Source of the DNA: Agrostemma githago
Taxonomy: Eukaryota > Streptophyta > Magnoliopsida > Caryophyllales > Caryophyllaceae
Direction of reading: 5' to 3'
Assembly: GCA_958450325.1 (NCBI GenBank)
Contig: OY288256.1
Location: 42,612,953 to 42,676,952 of the forward strand
Length of the DNA stretch: 64,000 nucleotides
Shown here: one piece after another, positions 1 to 12,949 of the stretch
Numbering within the stretch: position 1 is the first letter of the stretch
Layout of the letters: every line of letters begins with the position of its first letter
Program-made: the position numbers and the translations under genes
The notes under the pieces: generated by a model
The model's input: the letters and a program-made list of their open reading frames with translations, nothing else
Databases searched by the model: none
What the model was told of the DNA's origin: nothing

Positions 1-1291
1 GGAAACCGAGTTGTATTTAAATCGTGCAATATTTTTATTCAACTCGGTCAACCATCTATTTTAAATAAATAAAAAACGAAACGAGCCATGCCTAGCACAG
101 GGGGCACTCGACCGAGTGCCATAGGCCACTCGATCGAGTAGCACCCCAAAAAACGGGAAGTAGCCACCTTAAAGGCGCACTCGACCGAGTCCATGCCATG
201 ACTCGATCAAGTGGGTCCTGTAGCCTACGATAACCGAGAGCTTTAATGCATCATTCGAGCCTCGTCTTTTTTTACGACTTTAGTCGTCACGTGTAAAGTC
301 AATCAAGTAATTCTATTTTTCAAAACCCATGCATATCACTACACTTTAACGACTTTGATCGTAGTCTTTCACGATTAGTTTTATATCGACGACCCTTTAG
401 TCGTGTCCGATATATGGCTAACCAAGACGCCATTTTTCGATGTGATAAGTCGGGACAAGGCATCGGGATTCGGGATCGGGCTAGCATCACGCCTAGGTTC
501 CATATCCCTGTCCTCCGTTTAATACACAATATAATGTGTATTTAATCGAAGTTCGTCCATCTATCTAACTTACGGTCTAGTTTGCATCTATTGTACACGG
601 GTCCGTTTCTAGCTATTATTTATCGTTTTGTACTTTCCATTTATTCCATTTCATTATTGTTTGTAATTTTTGTTTTGGCCGGGTTGTATTTCCGCCCGTG
701 TATTTTGTACGTATTTGCGAGTTTTGTTTATTTCAATGCTTATTGCTTTATAAATGAACCTCGCATGCTAAACAACTTCGACAATAGTTAGATGCATTAA
801 ATGACGTAGTTAACACGAAATTCGCATGTTTAGCCGAAAACGTTGTTTGCATATCATTTAGTCGTTTTACTAGCGCGCGTACACGAACACGAACGATCTC
901 TTAGTAGAGGCCGCTATGTGCGGGCGGGGTTGGGTGTCCTTAGTGGGCTTCCCAACACGGACCCTCACCCCTTACTCAGAACCTCGGTTTCCGGATGTCC
1001 GAAACCGTTGGCGCACGAGAGTCATTCTTTACACGATAACCGGTGTAGATGGTATCGGTATCGCAATGCAAAGGGACGAGCCCCATAAGCTTTGAAATCG
1101 AAATGGGCCATACTTTGTGTACGGTTCATGACGACATAGAGTGGGCTCGAATGGGTCCGAATTCCCATAAATTCGGTGGCGACTCCAACTTCGACTTAAA
1201 TTTCGAACCCGAGAACAATCTTACCACAAGATTCATTCGCCTACCCAAACCCGCGCGTGGCCGCGTCGGGTGGACCTACGTCATGTCCACA
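1..1291 (+). mobile_element. LTR of family A, copy 1 (5' part outside window)
   Basis: This is the right-hand part of a long terminal repeat cut by the window edge. It matches 57440-57607 plus 61100-62269 in the same orientation, including the segments around 250-540 and 840-1290. It ends in GTCCACA at 1291. The next five bases, AGATG, are followed by LARD LTR sequence that continues as in 11102 onward, so LTR A appears inserted into that LTR. Its 3' third, with a cytosine-rich stretch and the decamer TGGCGACTCC at 1177-1186, is shared with LTR families B and C, which suggests one Tat-like Ty3/gypsy lineage. Short ORFs inside it look like chance ORFs. Whether this is a solo LTR or belongs to an element cannot be seen. 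Confidence 0.75.
100..215. repeat. Cluster of ACTCGAYCGAGT palindromes in LTR A
   Basis: Four copies of the near-perfect palindrome ACTCGACCGAGT or ACTCGATCGAGT (one as ACTCGATCAAGT) lie near 107, 129, 179 and 201. The same four sites occur in LTR A copy 2 near 57567, 57591, 61136 and 61157, where a CACTA element has split the cluster between sites two and three. The conservation of all four sites in two copies suggests a regulatory or structural role in the LTR, but no function is known to me. Confidence 0.6.
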
Positions 1292-2045
1292 AGATGTTGA
1301 ATAAATTTTATTATGCAAAAATGAATGTAAGGGAAAGAGAAATGGTTTTAAGCATAAATGATAGTAAAGATGGGTGAAGCATCCAAAGTGTATCTAGACT
1401 AGGTTGGCCGGCCAAGAGGATAAGAAGAGGAGTAGGAAGAGTTTGAGTATTAAAGCCTCAATTCAATGAAAAGAAAACTAAAGAATCTTATGTTTACGGT
1501 TTAATGTGATAAAATGAAACGTATTAGTAAAACGTAGTTAAATTGTGACAAGAAGCTTTTTCGGTCCAAAATATGAGGAAAAGGTCTCAAATGTTTTATA
1601 AGTTGATAAAAACTATGATCGTAAAATAGTTAAAGGCATTTCAAAGCAATTCGAGTAAACCTCGCGTTGGAAAATAATTATCTATGAAACTTCTTATTAA
1701 AATCATAGAAGGCTTAATTTTCGTAAATAAAAATATTTACTACTTGAAAATATTATATAAATGTATTTAAACATTTTTAGGAAAAGGAATAACTTAAATC
1801 CGAGCTTAAAACGTCTATTCAAAGAGAAATAGAATTCTTCGCGGAAAATTAATTAGTTTACGAATAAAATCAAATAAATAGATGTAAAAGAATTAAAAAA
1901 TTTTAAAATAAAAATAAATATCATTAAACTCAAAATTGAAGAGAAGCTTGGAAAAATGAAGAAACATAAGGCTAAAATGTGACAGAGTTATGGCGAAGTC
2001 ATGACGGAAAGGATAAAAATGCTAGCAAAAATAGCGGGTGTTACA
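1292..2045 (-). mobile_element. 3' LTR (partial) of LARD-like retroelement
   Basis: This segment is a direct repeat of 11102-11861, with about 25-30 substitutions by eye and two small indels (one an 11-bp tandem duplication present only in the right copy). Read on the minus strand it begins TGTAACACCCGC, a typical Ty3/gypsy LTR start. A purine-rich tract lies directly upstream at 2046-2058, as expected for a 3' LTR. Its other end is interrupted at 1292 by LTR A, so the remainder should lie left of the window. ORFs in this piece are not coding. Confidence 0.85.
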
Positions 2046-2058
2046 ATCCTCCTCACTA
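2046..2058 (-). other. Polypurine tract of the LARD-like element
   Basis: On the minus strand AGTGAGGAGGAT directly precedes TGTAACACC, the start of the 3' LTR. A purine run abutting the 3' LTR is the plus-strand priming site of LTR retroelements. Upstream, the GATGGAACTTTC-like sequence resembles the region between the end of the polyprotein and the tract in plant chromovirus-type elements. Confidence 0.8.
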
Positions 2059-4996
2059 AAAGAAAGTTCCATCCTTGAAACTAAGAATAAGCAGAAACAA
2101 AATCAAGATTACCCCACTCGAAAAGATGGGGCTACAAATTTGTATAAGAATTTGCTTTAAATTATTTTTTTTACAACTTTCAAAGTGATACGAAATCAAA
2201 TGCAAATATTTATTCCAAGAGGAATTGGGTTAAGCTACCCAGAGTTTAATTTATTTTTTTAAATAGTGAAATCGTAAAGTAAAATTATTTGATAAAATAA
2301 CGACGCTAAATAGCATTTGTAACGAGCTTGAAGAAAATAGGGTAACCAAAACATTTTTCAAAACAAAAGTAAAATAATTTGATTAAAAAGCTCTTTAATA
2401 TTTCTTTTTCTGGTGAAACAAAATTTAGTTTGGAGAAATCAAATTCTGTAGTTAGTAAAAATCGAACCAGTCGTCAAACATTAGATTCAAAAGTCCACCA
2501 AAATCGAAAACTAATTTCAAAATGTCAAAATTTCGAAAATGTTATCAAAGTAATTATGAAAGTTTTCAAAAATGTTATCAAACTTGAACATACAAAATAA
2601 CTTCGACAATGTTAAAATGCTTTACATAATAATCCTATAGAAATTGAAGTATTTGGAAATATGAAAGTCTTCATAAACTTCCGATCGCTTGAAAATCAAA
2701 AATTAAAATAATTTTGAAATAGTTTAAAATAAATTACTAAGGCATTTTGAAACAGATCTAAATATAAATATCAACCAAAGATAAAACAAAAGTGAAATAT
2801 AAAGTTCTCAAATTATAATTCAAACATGTTAAATTTTCACTGTAATCCAAAGTTTTTAAACTAGTCAGACTTTTTATAAAATAGGGAGTTCGAAAAATGG
2901 TTAACGGGTAAATAGAACAACGATAAATAATAAATTAAAATAAGAGGTTTCAAAATCGATAAAGGTCGAAGGGATTAGCCGCAGATGCGGTAAGAGAATT
3001 CAAGAGAAGCAGAAAGGAAAACGAAGTTGAGAGTCAGACAGAGCTCTCAAGAATTATTAAAGAAATTAACCATCTCGAGATTCCTAGCACGACTCTCACA
3101 AACACGGGTTTCTAATTGGCCCATCAACTAACGCTAAGTCCAATATCGGTACAAGGTGGTCCTACTCAATCTACAAACTCCAAAATTATCAACTGCCACA
3201 GCCTCCAAATTTAAGTCTTACATACTTATATAATGCTTCAATTAGTATGGTAAGAATCCACAAATGATTTCGACTAATTCATTTATTAAGATTCCAACGG
3301 TCTTCAAAACACACCCATACTCGCAATCGATAAGGTTTTTAAACTTGAAGCTCATAAGGTTTGAACTCGAAGTATACTCCAAATTTTCGAGTAAGGAACA
3401 CTAACAAGGTCCACCAATTTAACAAGGCTCGGGTACAAAATCCTCAAAAATGATCATCAACATATTTATAATGCCGCAAGTACAGGAGTTAGGAACGTAT
3501 AACAAATCCTCAACCACGCTCAAATCTATAGGTAATAGCGAACACTCACATCTTCAAATATTTCATTCGACTAATGTTTCTAGGAGTCCGTCAAATTTTA
3601 AATCACCACGGTGCAACCACAATATTTTTAATAACTCAACGAAGGCACAATCTTGCTGGTCAAAGAGTTCTAACCTGAAAGTCCCAATAAGATGATCTGT
3701 ATTATAATATTCCTCAAAACAACACAATAAGCCCAAATTATGATTGTGCAAGATATTTCTCTTCTTCAAGGTTAAGAGTAATTCATCTAGGTTAGATCAC
3801 TCAACTACAAAGCTCGTAGGTTACAACCTTAGACAACAATCAACGATCTAATCCATAAGAAACACAGGAAATCTTTGTCAGCAAAATTTCTAACAACAAT
3901 AATGGAAACCTTTAATGGTACCACAACACTCAAGCTAGCACTTTAAAAAATGCTCTATGATCCCAAATATTCGCGATGCATCCATCAAATAAGCATTAGG
4001 TAAGAATCCCGAGGTAATATTATCGGTTACACTTAGTTCGGTTTTAGGTTAGGTACTAAGTATCCATCAAATATGACATACTCTTACTACTCCAAAATAT
4101 ATTCAGCTCTAAGTACTCCAAAGTAATCAAAGTACTTATAACCCAAGGTTCAGTGTCTAAAGTATCATCCTAATTCCATCAATCAACAATTTATCATTCA
4201 AATCGATCCTCAAAAGCTTACTAAGATAGATAACAGAGTATACTCACAATCCTCAAACCATGTAACAAGGGTTTAATAAACCTCAAACATCTATGACTTT
4301 TCACGGGGTCCACTGAAACGGAATTTGGTCAAACCAAGAATCTCAAGAGGAAATATGGTAAAGTAAGAAAATTAGACGAAGATTTGCCTCAAGAATGAAG
4401 GCGAGAATTTATAAAAGAAGAGTTGAAAGAAGTGGAGGAAGAAGGAAAAGAATCGATGATCCTAGATAACTAAGATCTAAAACGAGACGGGAATGTTTGG
4501 ACCTCTAAGGTTCCATAAAAGAAAATCGCGGGATATCTTCATCATCTCGTAGAGATACGAGCATACTAGAATTGGATCTCTCCATCCGGATCCAAAGTGA
4601 TTTCACATTTGAGTCTGTTGCACCGTCACAGAACTAGAATCTACTCTTGATCATCTGGTCAGTGGCTTAAGCGAACTAAACCGGAGCTGAAGAGTCACCA
4701 TTGGCATCTTTCTTGGAGCACCAAGTTATCCACTCGAGTCAGCAGACGTTGAGAGTTCTAAGTAGGTCTTGTCCCGATCTGGAGCAGCATAATGTCAACC
4801 TCTTGTCCACTTATCTTCTTCTTGGACAAATAAAACACATATTCAATGCTAACCATTGAGTTTCAGGAACAGGAAAGCTAAACAAATAAGTCCTTATTAC
4901 TTGTTTCTACCCATCTCCAATAATATTTTTATTTACTGTTTAAATAATATACTGGTATTTTCCTTAATTTCAGGTGTAAGCGTTGGGAGCAGTGAT

Positions 4997-5008
4997 GCTC
5001 TGATACCA
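4997..5008 (-). other. Primer-binding site, initiator-Met tRNA type (LARD)
   Basis: The minus strand reads TGGTATCAGAGC, the standard plant PBS complementary to the 3' end of initiator methionine tRNA. It starts two bases after the LTR end (…GGGATTACA, GT, then PBS). This fixes the LTR boundary at 5011 and sets the element's orientation. Confidence 0.92.
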
Positions 5009-7294
5009 ACTGTAATCCCCTAGAAAATCTAACGTGATACAGTGGCGGAAACACTGTAGAGTCGGGATTAAAACACACTGTAACTATGTCTTAGTAATAA
5101 TTAAATGGTAAAGTCGAACAATATGCCTTAAATAAAATGGCCAAAATTTAAACAATCCACAAAAGGGGTTTGAACATTCCACAAGACATAATTATTAAAA
5201 TAAACAAGCAGGATCTACACTGCTCGCTAGCCCACACCCGGAAACACCTATACCTGCCATGTTAAAACATAACAGCCACAATCAGTGGGGGAGCAACGTC
5301 AACGTTCTCCCAGCCGTATAACGGGATTTTAAAACTGTAATTACTACTATATAATATAGAAAAATAGTAAAAATGAAAATCAGTAAAACATTATAAGGAA
5401 AATAAGCTTCCAGTGAAAAACTTCACGTAATGAAACAATATAATAAAAATGAGTTTTTCGAAGAAAACATAAAACATTTGCCAACCTGCAAACCAAATTA
5501 TATCGATAATAATAAAAATATTCAAAATGGCGTTATGGAAATTCGATCAGTGTGCACAAGGCTAGACTTTCACTAGGATAATACTGGAAACTAGCTTCGA
5601 GAGAACTGTAGACTTAACTCATAACAGAACCCAGTCTCTAACTAGGCAACTCAACTATAACAGAACTGCGTGCAGCGAAGTCCTGGTTTAAGTATTATAC
5701 ACCCCTCCTGGATACAAACCATATCCACTTCAAACTGACGCGACTTACACGATGCGATATCTAAGTTTAAGGGCACAATGCACACTCTCCTGAACACAAA
5801 CCATGTTCAGTTCAACAACCAATGTGCCCCATAAAGACACATCAGCCTTACAGTTGATGGCAAAAAAGTACATCCTAGACTATATTACTGTAACCCCACA
5901 CTTGTCCTTATTCCATAACTCCAAAACCAAGCCATTATTGATATTTAAAAAAAATATAATCATTATAAACAATATGGAGATAAAAAGAGTAATCATTATA
6001 TTCTAAAAGAGGAAACTTTCTATTTTAGGAAACTTCTACTTTTAGAAACCTTCTTAAAAATAGCATCATATCAAAATATCGAAAATATTAGTTTATACTA
6101 ACACAACATTTTTAGTAAACGATATAGATTTATAAAACTAATACTTTCGGCCTTAACGATATTAATTGTTAAAGTGAAAATATTTGAGTTTATGAAATTA
6201 TTGAAATATCATACAAGTGTTTATAAAATGATTAAAAATGTCTTAAACATTTTAATACTACTAATTAGGGTGTTTTCAAAATTTATAAAACTAAAATTCC
6301 CTAATTATTATTAGTTTCGGCAATACGAACATAAATAGGATTTTACGGCAAATGTAAAAATAAAATTTTTAACGTCTTTTATTTAATTAAACCATTAAAA
6401 AAAATTAGAATATGATAAGGGGTGATTTAACTCTCAAAGTTTCAGATTTAAATATTTTCAAAAGGGCTGGAAAAATAATTCTTTTAGTTGTAACGGATCA
6501 TTTTAACGATAAATCGGAATTTTGTCCAAAACTCGTTACTATTAATTAAAGACTTTAATAAATAGTACAAAAATTACGTAAAATAGCTAATATATATATT
6601 TTTGGACATTCTGTTCAGAAAAGAAAATTTTCCAGAATCCTTAAACTTGGTTTTTAAACGGTTTTCTTGTTAATCGTCTAATCTCGACAATAACGATTAA
6701 TAAAAATAGTAATTACAAAACGATTTAAGTATTATTATGCAAAAACTATTATTAAACTTAAAAATCATGATTTTCCAGAAACTAATTTTTTTCCTGATTT
6801 CCAAAAAAAAATCCAGATTTAATAAATCCCATTAAAACCGTCTTTTAAACCCGTTTTCACAATTAACGATTCCCTTAATAAAACTTGTCGTTCATAACAT
6901 TTTATTAAAGCACTAAAGATCATAAAATTACAATTACATTTTATTATGAAATCATCAGAATCATATTTTTTTTTCCAGATTTAATCATAGGACCAGAAAT
7001 CGAGAATTTAAACGACAAATGCGATTTTAACGATAAACGATGATTTAAAGTGACTAATTAATTCACCCACTTAACAATTCCGAAAAACTATGAAAAAATT
7101 CAGAAAATTCTATTTAATCATAAACTTTCACCACGTCAAAAATCAGATTAAAATAAAATGTTTAAGTACTAGAACTAAAAATCAGCTTTTCATCGTTTTT
7201 GTCTATAAATGGTAATAATTCAATAATCGATAACTAAAATATTAGAAAAATACTAAATTATCAAAAATCATCAAAAACCTCATTTTTACAGAAT

Positions 7295-7405
<111 letters not shown>

Positions 7406-7689
7406 GCTTTTTTCGAGCGATCTCATTGGTCCGTTTCATCAAACCTCAAATTAGGAAAGTATCATAAGTAAATAAAAAATCAATTAGAAAATCTTTTAAT
7501 TATTATAATATATATTTAATTTATTATATTAATGTGATGTTTTACAATTCTGAGGTAAAAACTTTTAGAGTTCATTTTTTAAAAAACATTATCGTAAAAT
7601 AAATTATAAAAATGAAATAATTAGATTCGTGGTAAAAAAAATGCTTTCATTAGAGTATAAATTTCATATTATTTGTTTCACATTATTAC

Positions 7690-10470
7690 ATATAATAGTT
7701 GTAAAATTATCACACATCGACAAATTTTAATATGATGATGGAATTCTATATTATAAATAAGAGTAATCATTCGTTCTTCGATATCTATCAAAAGTCTTTT
7801 GAATCTAAAAAAGAGTTCTTAAGACTATAAACCTTAGTAATTATCCTACATTAAAAATTATGATGAGGTGATGAAATTTTAGATTATAAATAAGATTAAT
7901 TATTAATTATTCGGTTATAAATACCGACCAAGAAAAACTTTTAAATTATCCTACATCGAAAAATTAGGATGGACTGATGAAATTTTATATTATAAATATT
8001 AGTAATCATTCGGTTTTAAATATCAACCAAAAAACTTTTGACTCTTAAAAAAACTTTTAATGTATAAGACTACGAATTTAATTTAATGCATAAGACTATA
8101 AATTTAAAATCAACCCACATTGGTGAGGTGATGAAATTCTATATTATAAACAAGAGTAATGATGTATTTTTTTAGTCTTTAAAAGAGCTGATGGAAGACT
8201 ATAAACTTAAATAAATTATCCCACATTGAAAAATTATGATAAGTTTATGAATTCTATTTTAAAAATGTCGTTCTTAAATATCAATAAAAACAAATTTAAG
8301 TCTTAAAAAGTTTCTTAATAAGACTACAAATTTAAGTAAAAATAATCTCACATCGAAAATTTATAATAAGGTGATGAAACTCTATATTATAAATAATACT
8401 TCGTAGTAATCATGTGATCTTAGATATTAATCAAAAATCTTTTAAGTCTTAAAATATACTCCGTACTAAGACTATAAACTTAAGTAAAATTATCCCACAT
8501 TCGAAAAATTATAAAGTTTCATCAAACATAAATCTTTTGAGTCTTAAAAAAGTTGTTAAAACTATACACTTAAATAAAAAATTATAACACTTAAATAAAA
8601 AATTATAATAAGGTGATGAAATTTTATATTATAAATAAAACTAATAAAAAAATCCTTAGACATCACGCAACTTAAGTAATTCTTTCACATCGAAAAAAAA
8701 TGATGAAGTAGTTTAAAAAAGTCTTAATAAGACTACAAATTTAAAATTATCCCACATCAAAACAACATCGAAATAATCAAATTTTAATTAAATTATCCCA
8801 CATCGACAAATTATAATAAGGTGATTGATTTCTATATTATAAATAAGACTAATTATTTGTTCTTAGATATCAATCAAAATCTTTTGAGTCTTAAAAAACT
8901 CTTAAGATTATATACTTAATAAGACAATGGAATTTTATTATAAATAAAAGTAACCATTTTTCCAAATCATGTTGAGGTGATGAAATTCTATATTATAAAT
9001 AAGACTAATCATTCATACTTAGATGTCAACAAAAAACTTTTAGTCTTAAAAAAAGTTCTTAATAAGACTACAACTAAACTTAAATTAAAATTATCACATA
9101 TCGAAAAATTATAATGAGGTGATAGAATTCTACGTAATCTTTCGTTCTTATATATTAACCAACAATCTTTTGAGACTTAAACAAAAGTTCCTAAGACTAA
9201 GACTTAAACTATATAGTTAAAGTATAATTATCGCGCATCGAAAAATTAAGATGGGGTGATGAAATTCTATATATTATAAATAAGAATAATCATTCGCCTA
9301 TAAATAAAAGTTTTTAATTAGACTATATATAAACTTAAGTAATATCTCACATCGAAATATTATAATTAGGTGAATTTTTTTATTATAATAAGAGTAATCA
9401 TTCATCAAAAATATATACTCCAATAAGATGATCAGATTCGACTATATAAATAAAGAGTAATCGTCTATCATTTAACTTAGATATAAAAACAAATTCTCTT
9501 AATCTTAAAAATAGCTCTTAAAACTATAAACTTAATTAAGTAAATTACCACATCGAAAAATTATGATGAGGTGATGAAATTTTATATCATAAATGAGTAA
9601 TCTTTCGGTTTTAAATATCAACCAACAATCTATCGAAAAAAATTTAAATAAGGTGATGATTTTATATTATAAATTAGAGTAATCATGCGTTTTTCTGGGT
9701 CTTAAAAGCAGATCTTAAAACTATAAACCTTGAGTAAATTATCCTATATCGAAAAATTAAGATGAGTCAATAGAATCTTATATTATAAATAAGATTAATC
9801 TTTCGTTTTTAGATATCAATCAAAAAATTCATTCGTTCTTAGATATCAATCAAAAAAACTTTTGAGTCTTAAAAAGTCTCTTAATAAGACTACAAACTTA
9901 AGTAAAAATAATCTCACATCAAAAAATTATAATAAGGTGATGAAACTTTATATTATAAATAAGAGCAATAATGTATTCTTTTGAGTTCTAAAATGAGCTC
10001 TTAAGACTATAAACTTCATAGTAATATATAAGTGGGCCACCTTGGTAAAAGAGAAGTATGATAGAAAAAAAAAAAGTGGAAGAAATCAAAGCAATGGTTG
10101 AAAATTGAAATTTGGAAGATATCAATGAAACAGATGGAGTATATATCAATCAAAAAAAATTTGAGTCTTAAAATTATACCACATCGAAAAAATATGATGA
10201 TTACAAGAGTTTTTAAAAAGAGTGAGTACAAACCTAAAATTATACCACATCGAAAAAATTAAAATAAAGTGATGATTCTATATATTGTACGGAGTTAATA
10301 AGAGTATTCATGCGTTTTTATAGGTCTTAAAAGCAGATATAAACATTGAGTAAATTATCCTACATCAAATTTATGATGAATAAGACTAATCTTTCGTACT
10401 TAAACATGAAAATGTATTCTTTTGAGTTCTAAAATGAGCTCTTAAGACTATAAACTCAACTGAAATTATG
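7690..10470 (+). repeat. Degenerate tandem array, ~100-150 bp unit, inside Helitron
   Basis: About twenty diverged units recur in one direction. Each contains, in order, a CCCACATCGAAAAATTA block, GAGGTGATGAAATTCTA, TATTATAAATAAGAGTAAT, a TTCTTAGATATCAA block, then CTTTTGAGTCTTAAAAA and AAGACTATAAACTTAAG. Clear unit starts lie near 7712, 7852, 7948, 8218, 8345, 8490, 8792, 9093, 9230, 9343, 9543 and 9907. Spacing is irregular and some units are truncated. There is no ORF. Such arrays are common passengers of non-autonomous Helitrons. Confidence 0.85.
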
Positions 10471-10577
10471 TTTGATTACTAATATCATGTGATCATTTTA
10501 TTTATTGTAATGGCAAAGTTTTATTAAGTTTCTTATTTAACGAATGTACATCATCAATGTAATTAAGCCAACTAACC

Positions 10578-10603
10578 CGTGCAGCGCACGTGCTTTAATC
10601 TAG
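10578..10603 (+). other. Helitron 3' terminal hairpin and CTAG end
   Basis: Stem CGTGC (10578-10582) pairs with GCACG (10586-10590) around a three-base loop, followed by nine bases and CTAG (10600-10603). This is the terminator of rolling-circle replication in Helitrons. Confidence 0.9.
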
Positions 10604-11861
10604 TATAATCATATATTAGAAGTTTAGGCCGAATATTACAATTTTACAAATTAATATGACGATTTAATCATTAATCTCGTAAAAGCGATAAAAATACCGA
10701 AACATGCAAATTTTCAACTTTTAAATTTTTTCCAGATTATATGACATACATATATTGTCAAAAATGAAATATAAAAATATACATGCAATTACACGAATAA
10801 AATCACGAAATATCGAGTAACATCGACGTTACCTCTAATCCAAATCGGAATCAATAATATACTCGTCGGCCTCGGGATCGTCCACAAAATCTACCATACC
10901 CGAAATCATGGCAGAAAGATACCATGAGAAAAACTAATAAAATCAAGGTAAATAATGATCGAAAACAACATGGATTATTACCTTAACGAAGGAATCGGAA
11001 AGAGGATTAATTCGATGCTAAAAATGAGACGATTAGGACTCGAATTAAGCAAGAATCAGCCAAGGGAAGAAGGAAGAATACTCGGCCAAATGGAAGGAAA
11101 GGAGATGTTGAATAAATTTTATTTTGCAAAAATGAATGTAAGGGAAAGAGAAATGGTTTTAAGCATAAATGATAGTAAAGATGGGTGAAGCATCCAAAGT
11201 GTATCTAGACTAGGTTGGCCGCCCAAGAGGATAAAAAGAGGAGTAGGAAGAGTTTGAGTATTAAAGCCTCAATTCAATGAAAAGAAAAGAATCTTATGTT
11301 TACGGTTTAATGTGATAAAATGAAACGTATTAGTAAAACGTAGTTAAATTGTGACAAGAAGCTTTGCCGGTCCAAAATATGAGGAAAAGATCTCAAATGA
11401 TTTGTAAGTTGATAAAAAGTATGATCGTAAAATAGTTAAAGGCATTTCAAAGCAATTCGAGTAAACCTCGCGTTGGAAAATAATTATTTACAAAACTTCG
11501 TATTAAAATCATAGATGGCTTAATTTTCGTAAATAAAAATATTTTCTACTTGAAAATATTATATAAATGTATTTAAACATTTTTATGAAAAGGAATAACT
11601 TAAATCCGAGCTTAAAACGTCTATTCAAAGAGAAATAGAATTCTTCGCGGAAAATTAATTAGTTTACAAAGAAAATCAAATAAATAGATGTAAAAGAATT
11701 AAAATCTTTTAAAATAAAAATAAATATCATTAAACTCAAATTTGAAGATAAGCTTGGAAAAATGAAGAAACATAAGGCTAAAATGTGACAGAGTTATGGC
11801 GAAGTCATGACGAAGTCATGACGGAAAGGATAAAAATGCTAGGAAAAATAGCGGGTGTTAC

Positions 11862-12843
11862 TATATAGAAGAGTCCCTCTCGTGGCTTGGGAAGCTGTTA
11901 CCTGGTCAAAAAACAAAGGTGGTTTGGGTATCAAAAGACCGGAAGATTGTAATATAGCAGCTATAGGGAAGCTAGTCAATTGGATATATGAAAAGAGAGA
12001 TATCCCCTACGGATTAAGTGGGTATCTACTTTGTACCTGAAATCGACTGAATGGCACGAGTATTGCCCCCCCCCCCCCCCCCCCCCCCCCCTCCTCCCCA
12101 AGGATGCTCCTTGGGCTTGGAAGACGGTGTGTAAGGTCAAGGAGAGATTGAAATCTGGTTTTGTGAACCATAAGTGGATGCTAGATTAGAAAGGTTACTC
12201 AGTTCGAGGTGCTTACGAGTGGCTATCCCCTAAGCCAATAGCTTCGCCTTGGCCGTTATTTGTTTGGAACCCATGGAATATTCAGAAACATGGACTTATT
12301 GGGTGGATTATTATGCAGGAAGGGATCAACAATAAAGCAAAATTGCATAGAATTGGATGTAGTAGTGATGATCTTTGTTGTCTTTGTAATGATGAACAGG
12401 AAACTATACCACATTTGTTCTTCGATTGTGCTTATATCTCGAGGATGCTGGTTCATGTGGCTTAACGCGCTGGTTGTGCCGAACCTGAGCCATGTTATTG
12501 AAAATGCTGATGGTTCTGTTAGATGGAATTTGTGTGCTTGTGTCCTGGCTGCTGCGTACGTACTACAATATATGGATGCAACGAAACAGTGCAAGAACTA
12601 ATGAGACTATTATCAGGCCTGAAACTGTGGCGAAACAAATCGTGATGGAAACGGGGAGTCGTATTAAAATCAACGAGAAGGATGAATTGTCCAACGAAGA
12701 TATTGTATGCCTTCGTAGGATAGAATATGATTCCTAATTTTTTATTAGCTTTTTTCTTGTACTGTCTCGATAACCTGTTGTAAGAATATGGTCCTCTTTG
12801 TAATTTTTTGATGAATGCAATTACATACATTTCACCAAAAAAA
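11862..12843 (+). pseudogene. 5'-truncated LINE fragment: RT C-terminus and zf-RVT
   Basis: The first frame reads YRRVPLVAWEAVTWSKNKGG and GIKRPEDCNIAAIGKLV, matching the region after the reverse transcriptase palm in the LINE at 41.6-46.3 kb. It meets a stop near 12040 and a 26-base C tract at 12066. A later frame (about 12270-12465) encodes CCLCNDEQETIPHLFFDC, the zinc-finger zf-RVT tail. The downstream part (about 12470-12740) shifts frame again. It ends in an A run at 12836-12843, the LINE 3' tail. The left edge coincides with the end of the LARD 5' LTR. Multiple stops and shifts show it is dead. Confidence 0.88.
12066..12091. repeat. Poly-C tract (26 C)
   Basis: Twenty-six consecutive cytosines interrupt the LINE fragment. 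A second C tract (19 C) lies at 57898-57916 inside the CACTA element. Confidence 0.95.
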
Positions 12844-12949
12844 AGAAGGACGCATGCCCCCTGGCGCCTCAGATGTCAGTCGCACGAGGCCATACACTTC
12901 AAGTTTGAGAGTTGGGTTTCAGACGTGGTTTCTGAGTTTGTTTGGGTGT

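Larger units (their letters stand above)
2046..5010 (-). mobile_element. Internal domain of LARD-like retroelement, non-coding
   Basis: This roughly 3-kb domain is bounded by a primer-binding site (4997-5008) and a polypurine tract (2046-2058) on the minus strand. I see no gag, protease, reverse transcriptase or integrase motif on either strand. The longest ORFs are 68-81 residues and have no recognisable domain. A bounded domain of this size without polyprotein, between long LTRs, fits a large retrotransposon derivative (LARD), mobilised in trans. The alternative is an autonomous element whose coding region decayed or was deleted; the intact priming sites make the LARD reading more likely. 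Confidence 0.7.

Noticed and set aside
10955..11188. 77-codon ORF with acidic and basic stretches
   Set aside because: It lies wholly in the LARD 5' LTR, on the strand opposite to the element, and its right half is shared with 1297-1375 as LTR sequence.
12256..12830. Overlapping ORFs of 80-113 codons on both strands
   Set aside because: They are shadows of the LINE zf-RVT sequence, whose true frame encodes CCLCNDEQETIPHLFFDC.
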